This document shows positions 28,638-39,434 of a DNA stretch of 64,000 nt, one piece after another. Under the pieces are notes generated by a model. It was not told where the DNA came from. It saw only the letters and a list, made by a program, of their open reading frames with translations, and made no database searches. Made by a program: the position numbers and the translations under genes. This DNA is from Betaproteobacteria bacterium (lineage in GTDB: Bacteria; Pseudomonadota; Gammaproteobacteria; Burkholderiales; Usitatibacteraceae): contig JADKJR010000019.1 in NCBI GenBank assembly GCA_016720925.1, forward strand, positions 80,974-144,973, written 5' to 3'. Position 1 is the first letter of the stretch. Each line of letters opens with the position of its first letter.

Positions 28638-31600
28638 ATGTATACATCGATTGGCGCAGCGCGTGCACGACACTGGAATGCCGCGATTTGGCGGATGGCG
28701 CTGTGGGGAACCACCCTCGCGCTCACCTTCGCCGGCGTGGTCGCCGATGCCATTACGCTGACGGCGGTGCAGTCGCGAAAGGCGCATGGCGCAAGTACCT
28801 ATGACCTGACTATCGACAAGTCGCAGAGCATCGGCGGCGCCATCACGGTGGAGTCGCGCGCGATTGGCGCCGGCCACCAGATTGTGTTCCAGTTCGATGT
28901 GCCGGTCACCAGCATTGGAACGCCCACCGCGTTAGACGAGGCTGGCGACCCGGTCAGCATCAGCCTGACACCCTTGACCGGAGGTAACGATGTCATGGTG
29001 ACGCTCGCCATTGTGCCGGACAACAAGCGCGTCACAGTGATGTTGCCGGGCGTCAACGGCGGGGGCGACGTGTCCGCATCGCTCGGTTTCCTGGTGGGCG
29101 ACACGAACAACTCGGGGTCCGTGTCCGCCGCAGACATCCAGCAACTGAAGGCGCGCGCGGGGCAGGGAATCGCTTCCACCAACTTCAGATTCGATCTCAA
29201 TGCGACCGGCGCGATTACCGCGGCCGATGTCAGCGCGGTCAAGGGCCGCCTCAATCGGACGTTACCCGTAGCGACGTCGACGGTGCTGCCGCCCGACCCG
29301 GCGAGCGTTGCATCGCCGATTGACCCAACGGTGGCTACCAACATCCTCTCCGCGACGGCATTTCTCTATACCGGCGCCAACCCGATCCAGACCGGTGTCG
29401 CGCCCGGCACCATCGTAGGTCAGCGCGCGACGGTACTTCGCGGCAAGGTGCTGACCCGCGCCGGTGCGGCGATTTCCGGCGTAAAGATCAGCATACTCAA
29501 TCATCCGGAACTGGGGCAGACGCTGTCCCGCGCCGATGGCATGTTCGACATGGTGGTCAACGGTGGCGGCTTGCTCACGGTCAACTACGCCAAGGCCGGC
29601 TTTCTTTCCGCGCAACGGCAAGCGAACGCAACATGGCAGGACTACACCACCCTCGCCGACGTGGTGCTGGTGCCGCTGGACGCACAAGTGACAAGCATCG
29701 ATCTCTCGGGCAGCACCGCCTTGCAAGTCGCACGCGGCAGCTTGACGACCGATGTTGATGGCTCGCGCCAACCCACGTTACTTTTTCCGCAAGGCACCCA
29801 GGCACAGTTGGTGATGCCCAACGGCAGCACCCAGTCGATCGCCACGCTCAACGTGCGGGCCACCGAATACACGACCGGCCCGAACGGGCCGAAAGCCATG
29901 CCCGGCGAGTTGCCGCCGAGCAGTGGGTACACCTATGCCTTGGAGTTGAGCGCTGACGAGGCAATTGCTGCCGGCGCGACGGAAATACGCTTCAGCTCTC
30001 CAGTGCCGTTCTATGTCGAAAACTTCGTCGGTTTTCCGGTGGGATCGCTGGTGCCGACCGGATTTTACGACCGCGGCAAGGGGCAGTGGGTGGCTTCCAA
30101 CAACGGGCGCGTCATCAAGGTGCTCGGCATCACCGGCGGCTTGGCCGAGTTGGACCTGGATGGCACGGGCGCGCCCGCAGGTGCCGCCGCCCTGATCGCA
30201 CTGGGAATCACCGATGTAGAGCGGCAGCGTCTGGCCTTGCTCTACACACCCGGCCAGCAACTGTGGCGGGTACTGATTCCCCACTTCAGCCCATGGGACT
30301 GCAATTGGCCATTTGGCCCCCCGGATGGCGCCGGCGCGCCGGGCGGTGGCGGTGGTGGGGGCGGCGGGCCAAAACCTGGTCCGAAACCCGACAAGCCCAA
30401 AGACGAACCCTGCAAGAAAGGTGGATCCATTATCGGTTGTGAACCCCAGACGCTGGGGGAAGTCGTGCCCGTGGCGGGCGCGCCGTTCAGCCTGCATTAC
30501 CAAAGCAACCGGGTACCTGGACACCAGGCCGCAAACACCCTGAAGGTTCGGTTGAGCGGCAGCACGCTGCCTGCAAACCTGCAGCGCATCCATCTGGAGA
30601 TTGCGATTGCGGGACGGACAACCACGAAGAGTTTTGCGCCGCAGGTGAATCTGGTCGACAGCTTTGCCTGGGACCGGAAAGATGCCTACGGCCGAACGGT
30701 GCAGGGTCAGCAAGCAGTCACGGTGCGCATCGGCTACGAATACATTGCGCAATACTATGCGACGCCGGACACGTTCGACGCGAGCTACAACCGCTTCGGC
30801 TCGATGCCGATCGGAACCGCGAGCGGCGGCGCTGGCGCGGTGGTCTTTTCTCGCCCGAGTGCACGATCGACAGCTCCCCCGATCATTCTGTGGCAGGACT
30901 ACGAGGCGTCCCTGGGAAACCTCGACGGTCTCGGCATCACCGGGGGATGGAGCGTCAGTGTCCATCATGCCTATGATGTTGGCGGCCGGACACTCCATCT
31001 CGGAAACGGAGACCAGCGGAACGTTCTGGCGCTGGGCGCGACCATGGCCACGGTGGCAGGCACGGGCAACCTGGGCAGCGCAGGTGATGGCGGGCCGGCG
31101 TTGCTGGCCCAGATGACCGAGCCCCGGGGACTTGCCGTGGGCCCGGATGGCAGTCTTTACATCGCGGACAGCGGCAATCACCGCGTTCGACGCATCGGGC
31201 CAGACGGCGTCATTACCACGGTGGCGGGGATGGGCATTGCCGGCCCCGTGGGTGATGGGGGACCGGCTACCCAGACGCGGCTGAACGCGCCGTACGGGCT
31301 GGGCATCGGACCCGATGGCAGCCTGTATATCGCCGAAAAGAACACGCATCGAATTCGCCGCGTCGGGCCCGATGGCATCATCACCACCGTGGTTGGTACC
31401 GGCGTCGCCGGCTTCGCGGGCGATGGCGGGCCGGCAACCCTGGCCCAGATCAACGAACCCCGGGGACGAATCGGCGTGGGGCCCGATGGCAGTCTGTATG
31501 TTGCCGACTTTGGCAACAACCGCGTTCGGCGCGTGGCACCCGATGGCATCATCACCACGGTGGCCGGAAAAGGCACGACCGGCTTCGCCGGTGACGGCGG

Positions 31601-34600
31601 GTTAGCCTCTCAGGCAGAGCTGAACGGGCCCTACGCAGTCGCGGTGGGGGCCGATGGAGCCTTGTATATTGCCGAGACCTTGAACCTGAGAGTTCGGCGC
31701 GTAGGAGCCAACGGCATCATCTCCACGATAACAAACAGCAGGACCCAGGATATTGCCGTGGGTCCCGACGGCAGCTTGTATGTGGTCGACTTCCACGCCA
31801 TTCGACGCGTAAAACCCGACGGAACCATCACCACCGTGGCGGGCGGGGCTTTTGGCTTCGCGGGCGATGGCGGGCTTGCGACCCAGGCCCTGCTGGCCTC
31901 TCCCGTTGGAGTCGTCGTGTCGCCCGATGGCAATCTGTACATCGCCGACACCGACAATCTGCGTATCCGGCGGCTCGGCTCGCCCATGTCCAGTACTTTC
32001 GACAGCGAACTTTTGATCGCCGCCGCTGACGGCAACGAAGCCTATGTCTTCTCCGGCACCGGCCGCCACCTGCGCACGCTCGAAGCCCTGACCGGTACCG
32101 TGCGCCATCAGTTTGCCTACAACAGCGCCGGTCGCCTCGCGACGGTCACCGACGGCGCAGGCAACGCGACTACCATCGAGCGCGACGGCAGCGGCAACCC
32201 GACGGCCATCGTCGCGCCTTTCGGGCAGCGCACGACGCTCGAGGTGCAGGGCGACGGCTATCTCTCCCGCGTCACGAATCCGGCCGGGGAAGCGATCCAG
32301 TTCACCTACAACAGCGGCGCTGCCGAAGGCCTATTGGCCACGCTGACCGATCCGCGCGGCAACGTGCATCGATATCAGTACGAAGCCATCGGCCGCCTCA
32401 TCCGTGATGAGAACCCGGCCGGGGGCGTGACCACGCTGGCGCGCTCAGACATCACCGATGATCACTACACGGTCACCGTGACGACGGCCTTGGGACTGGT
32501 GACGACCTACGACGTCGAGGAACTAACCAATGGCACCACGCGCCGCGTACGCATCGACCCCACCAGCGCTCGCACCGAATCGTTGCTCGGCATCGACGGC
32601 AGTCGCCTGGTGACCTATCCCGATGGCACGGTATCGAACACGGTCAAGGGACCCGATCCGCGATTCGGGATGCAGGCGCCCATCATGAAGTCACGCACCG
32701 TCACCAAGCCCGGAGGTTACTCCTCGACCCGCACGATGACCCGCGCGACGACGCTATCGAATCCGAGCGATCTCTTCAGCATCACCGCGCAGACGGACTC
32801 GGTGGCCATCAATGGGCAGGTGTATACCAGCACGTATTCAGCCGCGACTCGCAAGGTCACCACGACCACGCCAGCCGGCCGCCAGTCGTTCGTCACGCTG
32901 GATGCGCTGGGCCGGATCGTCGCGTCGCAGAGTGACGCCGCTTCGAGCCTCGTGCCCGTCCAGTTTGCCTATGATGCCCAGGGGCGCCTCACCCAGGCCA
33001 GTCAGGGCGCGCAGTCCTGGTCCTACGCGTATGACGCAAAGGCTCGTCTGGCGTCCCGGACCGACGCAGGCGGTGGCAGCACGTCATTTGCCTACGATGC
33101 AGCGGACCGCGCCACGCAGGTGACGCTGCCCAGCGCCCGGGCTTACGGCTTTGCCTACGACGCCAGCGGCAATCGCACACAGGTCACGGTACCCGGCCTG
33201 GGCGCGCATCTGCTCGACTACAACGCGATCGACCAGGAGGGCGGCTATACGCCTCCCGGCAACAGCCCGTACGTCACCGCGCACGACTCTGACGGAAGAA
33301 GGAGCCTCGTGACACTTCCCGGCGGCCGGACGGAAAACTTCACGTACGACAGCGGAAACAGACCCATGGGCGTCAGTTATCCAGAAGCCACGGTTGCGCT
33401 CACCTACGCGGCGGGTGATCCCACGGCGCGCATCGGCGGTTTCACCCGGACGCCCGCCGGAGCGGGAACCGCGCAGCAGGTTCAATTCACGTATGGCGGC
33501 GATCTTGTCACCAGCGCGACCTGGACCGGCGCGGCGGCAGGTCAGTTCACCTACACCTATGATGGCAGATTCAAGCTTTCGAGCATGGCTCTCTCCGGCG
33601 GCCCGACGACCGCGCTGACCAAGGACAATGATGGCCTGCTCACGGCGCTGGGACCATTCACCATCGCGCGCGCGGGACCTGCCGGCGCACCGAGCCAGAT
33701 CGGCGATGGCACGCTGGTTATCGCGCAGGCATACGATACGATGGGCCGGGTGGCAAGCCGGACGAACACCGTCGGCGGACAGCAGAAATATGCGGTGCAG
33801 TTCACGTACGGCAATACGGGCCGCATCATCACCAAGGTCGAAACAGTCGCTGGCGTCGCCCACACCTACGACTACTCATACGATAGCGACGGTCATCTCA
33901 GCCAGGTTCAGAACGACGGCGTGATCGTCGAGCGCTATACCTACGACGCGAATCGCAACCGGATCAGCCGTCAATTTGGCAACGCCGCCGCAGAGACGGC
34001 TACTTACGACAGCCAGGACCGCCTGGTTGAGCACGGGACGACGACCTGGCAGTTCAATGCCGATGGATACCTGACCGGGCGCGGCAGCGATAACTTCCAA
34101 TACAGCACCACCGGCGAGCTGCTCCAGGGCAGTCGTCGGCGGTCAGACCGTGACCTATGCCTACGATGGATTGCGCCGGCGGGTGAGCCGCACCGATGCC
34201 GGGGGCACGACACAGTACCTCTACGGTAACCCGGAAAATTCATTGCATGTCACCCACACACGCAATACCTCTGGCGTGCTAACCACCTATTACTACGACG
34301 AGGGCCGTCGACTGTTCGCGCTTCAACGCGGCGCGATACGCTACTACGTCGCCACCGATCAACTCGGGTCTCCGCGCGTGATCTCCGATGCCGCCGGCAC
34401 CGTGGCCAAGGCCACCGATTACGACGCCTTCGGTCAGGTGACCGCCGACAGCAACCCGGCATTCGACGTCGTCGTTGGCTTTGCCGGTGGTTTGGCCGAC
34501 GGCACGACCGGATTGGTCCGGTTCGGCTTGCGCGACTATGACCCGGGTGCGGGACGCTGGACTGCACGAGACCCGGCCGTATTCCAGGGCGGCCAGGCAA

Positions 34601-35076
34601 ATCTGTACGCCTACGGCAACAACAATCCGGTCAATCTCGTCGATCCTGCCGGCTTCGGTTCCGGCGGGGTCAGCCTGTGCGAGGGGGTGTGCGCCGGATT
34701 CAAGCTCGCCTGGACGGATGGCGGAATATCCGCGTGCGTGGAGGCAGGACTGGGCGTGGGAAATTCGATCGATGTCGACCCGATGGGAGATCTCGACAAG
34801 GACGGCTTGTCCCTGGAGGCCAAGGCATCGCTGAAAGTCGGATTAGGAAAGGTCGAATACGGCGTGGAGATTACCGATGATCCTTGCGGGAAGCCGGTCG
34901 TGACACCAAAGGCAGAAGGCTGCGTGGGCCCTTTCTGCCTCAACACAGACAAGGATGGAAAGTTCTCCAACGATATGAGCGAAGATCTGAAAGTGAAAAA
35001 CCCGCTTAAGGGCGATGGCGGAATTGGCAAGGAGGCAAAGGTCGTCGCCAAGTTCTGCCAGCAGGCGAAGTGGTAG
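28638..35076 (+). CDS. Giant exported RHS/YD-repeat protein with dockerin-like, NHL and polymorphic-toxin-like parts, frameshifted
   Basis: Starts at ATG 28638 behind GGGGAGAG and encodes about 2145 residues once an extra G in GGG at 34127-34129 is removed. Order of parts: signal or anchor (1-37); the SRKxHG dockerin-like module (45-210), here N-terminal, unlike in the other three proteins; a carboxypeptidase-regulatory-like beta domain (265-330); a Gly/Pro/Lys linker (about 565-590); an RHS N-terminal domain; six NHL repeats (about 800-1115, EPRGLAVGPDGSLYIADSGN); YD repeats (about 1155-1820); and the RHS core (YDPGAGRWTARDPAVFQGG, NNNPVNLVDPAGFG). The last 130 residues are unique, with seven cysteines, as in RHS toxins with variable tips. 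Toxin activity is inference; the tail matches no family I know. Confidence 0.8.
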
Positions 35077-35187
35077 CCGCAACTGGCCCGCGAACGCATC
35101 CGTTCGCGAGCGAACAGACTGCAAACAAAAAGGGATGCAGAGTCTGAATCCTGGCCATGATCCGTGGCTTGAAACACTGGAGATCGA

Positions 35188-36063
35188 ATGACGTGGCTGC
35201 CGTGGTTTGGTCTGGTTCTGTGTCTGCTGGCAGTCGCGGCGGTCGGCCTGATGGCGTATGGGTCCAGCCGGTGGGCCGATAGAACGCGGATGCTGATCGG
35301 CATGCTCGAGGCAGCCCGGATTGACGGGAAGTCCCAGTCGCCATCCCCGACGCGCTTCGACTCGCGCGAACTGGCAGGTCTGCCTGCACCCGTGCAACGC
35401 TATTTCCGTACCGCGCTCAAAGAGGGGCAGCCCATCATCGCCGCCGCCACGGTTGAAATCGGCGGCACGTTCAACATGTCCGCAACCGGTGAGCAATGGA
35501 AGCCTTTCACGTCGCGTCAACGGATCGTCACCTGCCGTCCGGGCTTCCTGTGGGACGCCCAAATCTCAATGTTGCCGGGTTTGAAGGTGCGGGTGGTCGA
35601 CAGCTACATCGCGGGCAAGGGCCTGCTGCACGCGGCGATCCTGGGTTTGTTCAAAGTCGCCGAGGTCAGTGGTGAAGGAGAGATTGCACGCGGCGAATTC
35701 ATGCGCTACTTCGCCGAAGCCGCCTGGTACCCGACCGCGCTGCTGCCCAGCCAAGGCGTGCGATGGGAGGCCGTGGATGACGCTTCCGCGAATGCCACCA
35801 TCGTGGATGGGCCAATTGCGCTGACGCTGCTGTTCAGATTCAACGACGCCGGTCTCATCGGCTCGTTCCGCGCGGAGGCAAGGGGCGGCATGATCGACAA
35901 GAAAATCGTCATGGCGCCGTGGGAAGGAAACTGGTCCAATTACCAGACGCGCGATGGAATGACCGTGCCGTTCACCGGCGAAGTGGCATGGATGCGGCCC
36001 GACGGTCGGAAGCCGTACTTCGTTGGTACCGTCACGTCATTGGTCTATGAATTGTCGCCATGA
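35188..36063 (+). CDS. DUF6544-like conserved membrane-anchored protein
   Basis: 291 residues, ATG 35188 after GGAG. One N-terminal helix (WFGLVLCLLAVAAVGLMAYG) precedes the family-typical motifs LPAPVQRYFRTAL, GFLWDAQISMLPGLKVRV, RYFAEAAWYPTALLPSQGVRWEA (read in parts) and GEVAWMRPDGRKPYFVG. I associate these with the uncharacterised DUF6544/DUF6920 proteins; the exact family number should be verified. It begins 111 bases after the RHS stop, the position where an immunity gene could be expected, but the family is widespread away from RHS genes, so I regard that as weak. Confidence 0.68.
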   Translation: MTWLPWFGLVLCLLAVAAVGLMAYGSSRWADRTRMLIGMLEAARIDGKSQSPSPTRFDSRELAGLPAPVQRYFRTALKEGQPIIAAATVEIGGTFNMSATGEQWKPFTSRQRIVTCRPGFLWDAQISMLPGLKVRVVDSYIAGKGLLHAAILGLFKVAEVSGEGEIARGEFMRYFAEAAWYPTALLPSQGVRWEAVDDASANATIVDGPIALTLLFRFNDAGLIGSFRAEARGGMIDKKIVMAPWEGNWSNYQTRDGMTVPFTGEVAWMRPDGRKPYFVGTVTSLVYELSP

Positions 36064-36136
36064 GACTGTGCTTGCGGTTGTATATGCGGGACCTGGTGCG
36101 CCATTCTCGCTAATTCGCACATGCTGCGCGCCCCGC

Positions 36137-36307
36137 CTAAGATCGTTTCTTCTTTGACTGCTTCTCTTCAGGCGCTGATTGTTCCTGACCCGGCTTGGTC
36201 GCGGGAGGAGGAGCGAACGGCGGTGGAAAGCCGACAAAAACAAGAATCATGAATACGGGCAGCAGGCAATAGAAAAGCGGTCGTCGCCAATTCAGTTTTA
36301 TTCTCAT
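36137..36307 (-). CDS. Small membrane protein, 56 residues
   Basis: ATG at 36307 to TAG at 36137. The peptide starts MRIKLNWRRP, has one strong hydrophobic helix (LFYCLLPVFMILVFVGF), then a proline-rich stretch (PPPFAPPPATKPG) and a lysine/glutamate-rich tail (EEKQSKKKRS). Charge bias predicts an inside N-terminus. The ordered layout argues for a real gene, but I see no good ribosome site and cannot name a family. It is convergent with the DUF6544-like gene. Confidence 0.45.
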   Translation of the reverse strand: MRIKLNWRRPLFYCLLPVFMILVFVGFPPPFAPPPATKPGQEQSAPEEKQSKKKRS

Positions 36308-36470
36308 CTTAAAGAAGGAAGTGGAGTGCCTTGCGCGAAATTCAATAGGAGCATCCAGTTTGTGTAATGCGGGCCTGGCCGCCGGGATTCGGCCTCGCGT
36401 ACTTTCCCTTTGGCGATGAATTGGCGATTTCCACTAAACTGCCGATGTCCGTCTCCCTCAAAAAATCGCC

Positions 36471-37124
36471 ATGAAAATCGACTTCGTTTCTGACATTGCC
36501 TGCCCGTGGTGCGCCGTCGGCCTGAACGCGCTGGAAATTGCGCTAGCGCGCATCGGCAATGACATCCCCGTCACGCTGCATATGCAGCCGTTCGAGCTCA
36601 ATCCCGACATGACGAGCGAAGGCGTGGATGCGGCCGAATATCTCTCCCGCAAATACCGGCTGAGCGCCGCGCAACTGGCCGCCAATCGCGAGACCATCCG
36701 CGCACGCGGTGAAGCGGTGGGTTTTTCGTTCGGCGAACGCAGCCGCGTCTGGAACACGTTTGACGCGCACCGCCTGTTGCACTGGGCCGGCCTGCAGGAC
36801 AACGCCAAGCAGCGCGCGCTCAAACACGCCCTGCTCCGCGCCTACCACGGTGAAGGCCGCAACCCATCATCGACGGACGTACTTCTGGCGCTGGCACAAG
36901 AAGTCGGGCTCGACATCGCTGCAGCGCGCGGCATTCTGGAATCAGACACCTACACGCGCGAAGTGCGCGAGGCCGAGGAATTCTGGCGCAAGAACGGTAT
37001 TGACGCCGTGCCCGCCGTCATCATTGACGACAAACACTTGATCTCGGGCGGCCAGCCGCCCGAGGTATTCGAGCAGGCGTTGCGGCAGATCGCGGCGGAA
37101 ACCCTGCACGCGGCAAAGTCGTAG
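36471..37124 (+). CDS. DsbA-family FrnE-like thiol oxidoreductase
   Basis: 217 residues with the thioredoxin-like DsbA fold and an inserted helical domain. The active site CPWC is at residues 11-14 (DIACPWCAVG), and VPAVIIDDKHLISGGQPPEVF carries the cis-proline loop and the FrnE-typical end. There is no signal peptide, so it acts in the cytoplasm, as the FrnE proteins do; some members are linked to oxidative stress and polyketide pathways. It is a single gene followed by R1 copy 7. Confidence 0.88.
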   Translation: MKIDFVSDIACPWCAVGLNALEIALARIGNDIPVTLHMQPFELNPDMTSEGVDAAEYLSRKYRLSAAQLAANRETIRARGEAVGFSFGERSRVWNTFDAHRLLHWAGLQDNAKQRALKHALLRAYHGEGRNPSSTDVLLALAQEVGLDIAAARGILESDTYTREVREAEEFWRKNGIDAVPAVIIDDKHLISGGQPPEVFEQALRQIAAETLHAAKS

Positions 37125-37238
37125 CCGGGAACTGATCGATCGGTAGTGCGGTGCGCGCCAACACGGACACGCGGGACGGGCGACGAAACGGTGCGATCAA
37201 GTTGCAGCGGCCTTGCCGCTTGTCGATATTCGCGGCAC

Positions 37239-37304
37239 AAACTCAAGCACTGGCGCGGGTTTTCTGGCACTTTCTGCCTGGGAGGCCGGTGGATGCTGGG
37301 GTTT
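37239..37304 (+). repeat. R1 repeat copy 7 (close to consensus)
   Basis: 66 bp from AAACTCAAGCACTGGCGCGG to GGATGCTGGGGTTT, with C before and G after to extend the arms. It lies 73 bp upstream of the ATG of the next gene (37378). Confidence 0.88.
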
Positions 37305-37377
37305 GCGAATTTCGTTGGTAATCTACCCTGACTTATCAGCTCACAGTGGTACTCACATGAAGCGGGAAAGGAGAAAC

Positions 37378-37797
37378 ATGGCATTCGCGATCAAAGCCGG
37401 GATTGACGATCCGCGTTCGAAGACGTTCGCGCTCACCGCGCAAAAGACAATGTACGGCGGCAAGGAAATCGGCGAAGGCGACACGGTATTCGTGTTCGCG
37501 AGCGAGAACGAAGGCGCAGAAGGCGGAAAGGGGCTCATCGCGCGCGGCGTTGTGACTGGGGCTAGCGCGATACCGAAGAAGCCCGGCATCGCCCGGCAAA
37601 CACCGCGTGTAAGCGTCACCATCCGACGCACTGCGCTAGCGAAGCGGCCGCTGGGGCGGAGCGAACTCAAACGTTTCACCGACTGGCATGACGGCCAACC
37701 CGCAACCGAACTCAATTTCAAATTCTATCGGCAGGCCACGAACAAGATCGTCGGCATCTCGGATGAAGCGGCGGCGTTTCTCAGCGGTTTCTTTTAG
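37378..37797 (+). CDS. Conserved hypothetical, possibly PUA/EVE-like
   Basis: 139 residues, ATG 37378 behind a good AAGGAG site. The protein has KEIGEGDTVFVFASENEG and GLIARGVVTGASAIP, a beta-rich pattern like the PUA/EVE superfamily (a small barrel that binds modified bases or RNA), but the match is loose. Basic residues are common in the middle (TIRRTALAKRPLGRSELKR), which fits nucleic-acid binding. The longer frame back to 37146 runs through R1 copy 7 and is not credible as coding. Confidence 0.6.
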   Translation: MAFAIKAGIDDPRSKTFALTAQKTMYGGKEIGEGDTVFVFASENEGAEGGKGLIARGVVTGASAIPKKPGIARQTPRVSVTIRRTALAKRPLGRSELKRFTDWHDGQPATELNFKFYRQATNKIVGISDEAAAFLSGFF

Positions 37798-37858
37798 CGC
37801 GATCCACGGCAAATGGTACCTGCCCCATTTGCGCTTCCGGTTCGCTGAACGTGCAAAC

Positions 37859-38311
37859 CTAGCCCAGAATTTTCACGTCCACCACCAGCGGCACGGTCTC
37901 CGTTGTCTTGCACTTGGGATCGCCGTAGCAGGATGCGGCCTGTATGGTCTCGATGCTGTACACCAGCATCACGCGCTTGCCGATCAGGGGAGACTTCGGA
38001 CGGCACAACTCAAACTTTCCGAGCTCGATCAGTTCACCGCCTGACGCGCCCTTCAACGTCAGGTAGCAGCCGTTGTCTCCCTTGTCGACATCCGTCACGG
38101 TACCGAGAGTCTGTTTGAACTCAGTTCCCACCTTGACGACACCTTCCTTGTAGATCACGGCAGGGGCCGGCGGCGGCGAAGGTGGCGGAGTTTGCGAAAG
38201 CGCCGCAATCGGCGTGACCGACGCTGGCGGTGTAACGGTTTGCGCCGCAGCAGAATGTGCGACCGTAAATGTACATATCGCGCAAGTAATGAGCAGGTGG
38301 CGATTCTTCAT
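37859..38311 (-). CDS. Exported hypothetical protein
   Basis: 150 residues from ATG 38311. A signal peptide (HLLITCAICTFTVAHSAAAQ) is followed by a proline-rich linker (TPPPSPPPAPAV) and a beta-rich domain with three cysteines (NGCYLTLKG, FELCRPK, ASCYGDPKCKTTE). No family recognised. Likely periplasmic. Confidence 0.65.
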   Translation of the reverse strand: MKNRHLLITCAICTFTVAHSAAAQTVTPPASVTPIAALSQTPPPSPPPAPAVIYKEGVVKVGTEFKQTLGTVTDVDKGDNGCYLTLKGASGGELIELGKFELCRPKSPLIGKRVMLVYSIETIQAASCYGDPKCKTTETVPLVVDVKILG

Positions 38312-38460
38312 TTTTGCACCCCACAAAACCGAATTTCACAGGGATCTGCACTCCCCCTGAACGCGGCACCCGCGTGGCGCGGCCACCGCCAACCGCACAC
38401 CCATTTGTGCGGTCATGACCACTTAAGCACTTTTTTTACCGATGGGATTTGACGTTGCGC

Positions 38461-38494
38461 AAAGGAATTGCATGCGGGCGGATCGATGCTTGGG
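38461..38494 (+). repeat. Dispersed 34-bp repeat, copy A
   Basis: AAAGGAATTGCATGCGGGCG and the following bases to 38494 recur at 50307-50340 with only a few differences. The flanks differ. Function unknown. Confidence 0.6.
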
Positions 38495-38531
38495 AAATGC
38501 AGGCTACCTGCACCTTCGCTTTTTGGGCCAC

Positions 38532-38645
38532 CATGCGATATTGCGTGAACGGACGCTGTTGTTGGGTTGCTATCCGAAGAACGCGATCCGAGGCTTTGCC
38601 AACATCAGCCAAATGATGATCGGCACCGCCGCGAACGCGGGAAAG
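38532..38645 (-). pseudogene. 3' fragment of a DUF2269-type gene (partial duplicate)
   Basis: This stretch is a diverged copy of 39398-39512, which covers the end of the intact DUF2269-like gene and about 37 bases beyond it. On the minus strand it still reads FPAFAAVPIIIWLMLAKP and then a stop, against IPAFVSVLAIIWLMLAKP in the intact gene. Only about 27 codons of the gene remain and there is no start. The copy and its parent flank the COG4315-type gene. Confidence 0.75.
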
Positions 38646-38776
38646 CCGAAGTCAATTTGGGGGGCAGAACGCCGTCGCTGCGTGCGCCTCCGCAAAAAAT
38701 GAAACCGGCTGCACGGACTGCGCAGCCGGGGTATGACGAATGGCCGAAGCCCGCCGCGCGGGAGCCGGCGGGAGCC

Positions 38777-39142
38777 TTACGGCTTGGCGACTTTCCAGAC
38801 GTTGTTCACACCGTCGCCGGTCTTGTCGCCGGGTTTTGCGTCCTTCACCCATGCGTACAGCGGCTTGCCCTTGAGCGCCCACTGCTTGCCGCCGTCGTCG
38901 CGGTTGATAATCGTGTAATCGCCCATCGCCTTGGCATCAGCCGCGGCCATCAACGGGGGCCAATTGGTAGCGCAGGGGCCGTTGCACATGCTCTTGCCTC
39001 CTGCATCCTTGTCGAAGGTGTAGAGAGTCATGCCGGCAGCGTTTGTGACGACGCCGTCCATGGCCTTGGTGGGGGCCTGCGCAAAGGCGGCCAGGGGAGC
39101 CGCCAGAAGGGCTGCAAGAGTCAAGCTGAGTATGGTCTTCAT
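38777..39142 (-). CDS. Exported COG4315-type protein (secreted repeat, lipoprotein_15-like)
   Basis: 121 residues from ATG 39142, with signal peptide MKTILSLTLAALLAAPLAAFA. It carries the two conserved repeats of the family: MTLYTFDKDAGGKSMCNGPC followed by ATNWPPL, and PLYAWVKDAKPGDKTGDG. These small periplasmic proteins are common, often near electron-transfer genes, but have no firm function. The gene lies between a DUF2269 gene and its broken copy. Confidence 0.85.
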   Translation of the reverse strand: MKTILSLTLAALLAAPLAAFAQAPTKAMDGVVTNAAGMTLYTFDKDAGGKSMCNGPCATNWPPLMAAADAKAMGDYTIINRDDGGKQWALKGKPLYAWVKDAKPGDKTGDGVNNVWKVAKP

Positions 39143-39434
39143 GAATGTCCTAAATGGTTTGAAAAGTGGTCGAATCGCCAAGGATTGCGCCTGATTCAGT
39201 CACCGGCGCCCGCCCAGCCCCAAGACATACGGTGAACGGGTTCGATCGGATGTTGGCCTTACCTTGGCCGCGTGGCAGCCACGGGAAGCCGTTCCGGCGC
39301 ACAACACCGTGGGATCGGTCAGGGGTTGGAAAATATCCGTGGTCCCTCCCCTATGATCTACAAAGATGACTATTTGCAATTTCGCTGTCGGACTGACATG
39401 CGATCTTGCGTGACCAGACACTGTTGTTGTGTTG

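Noticed and set aside
35091..35112. CGCGAACG...CGTTCGCG hairpin after the RHS gene as a terminator
   Set aside because: The stem is short and no T-run follows on either strand.
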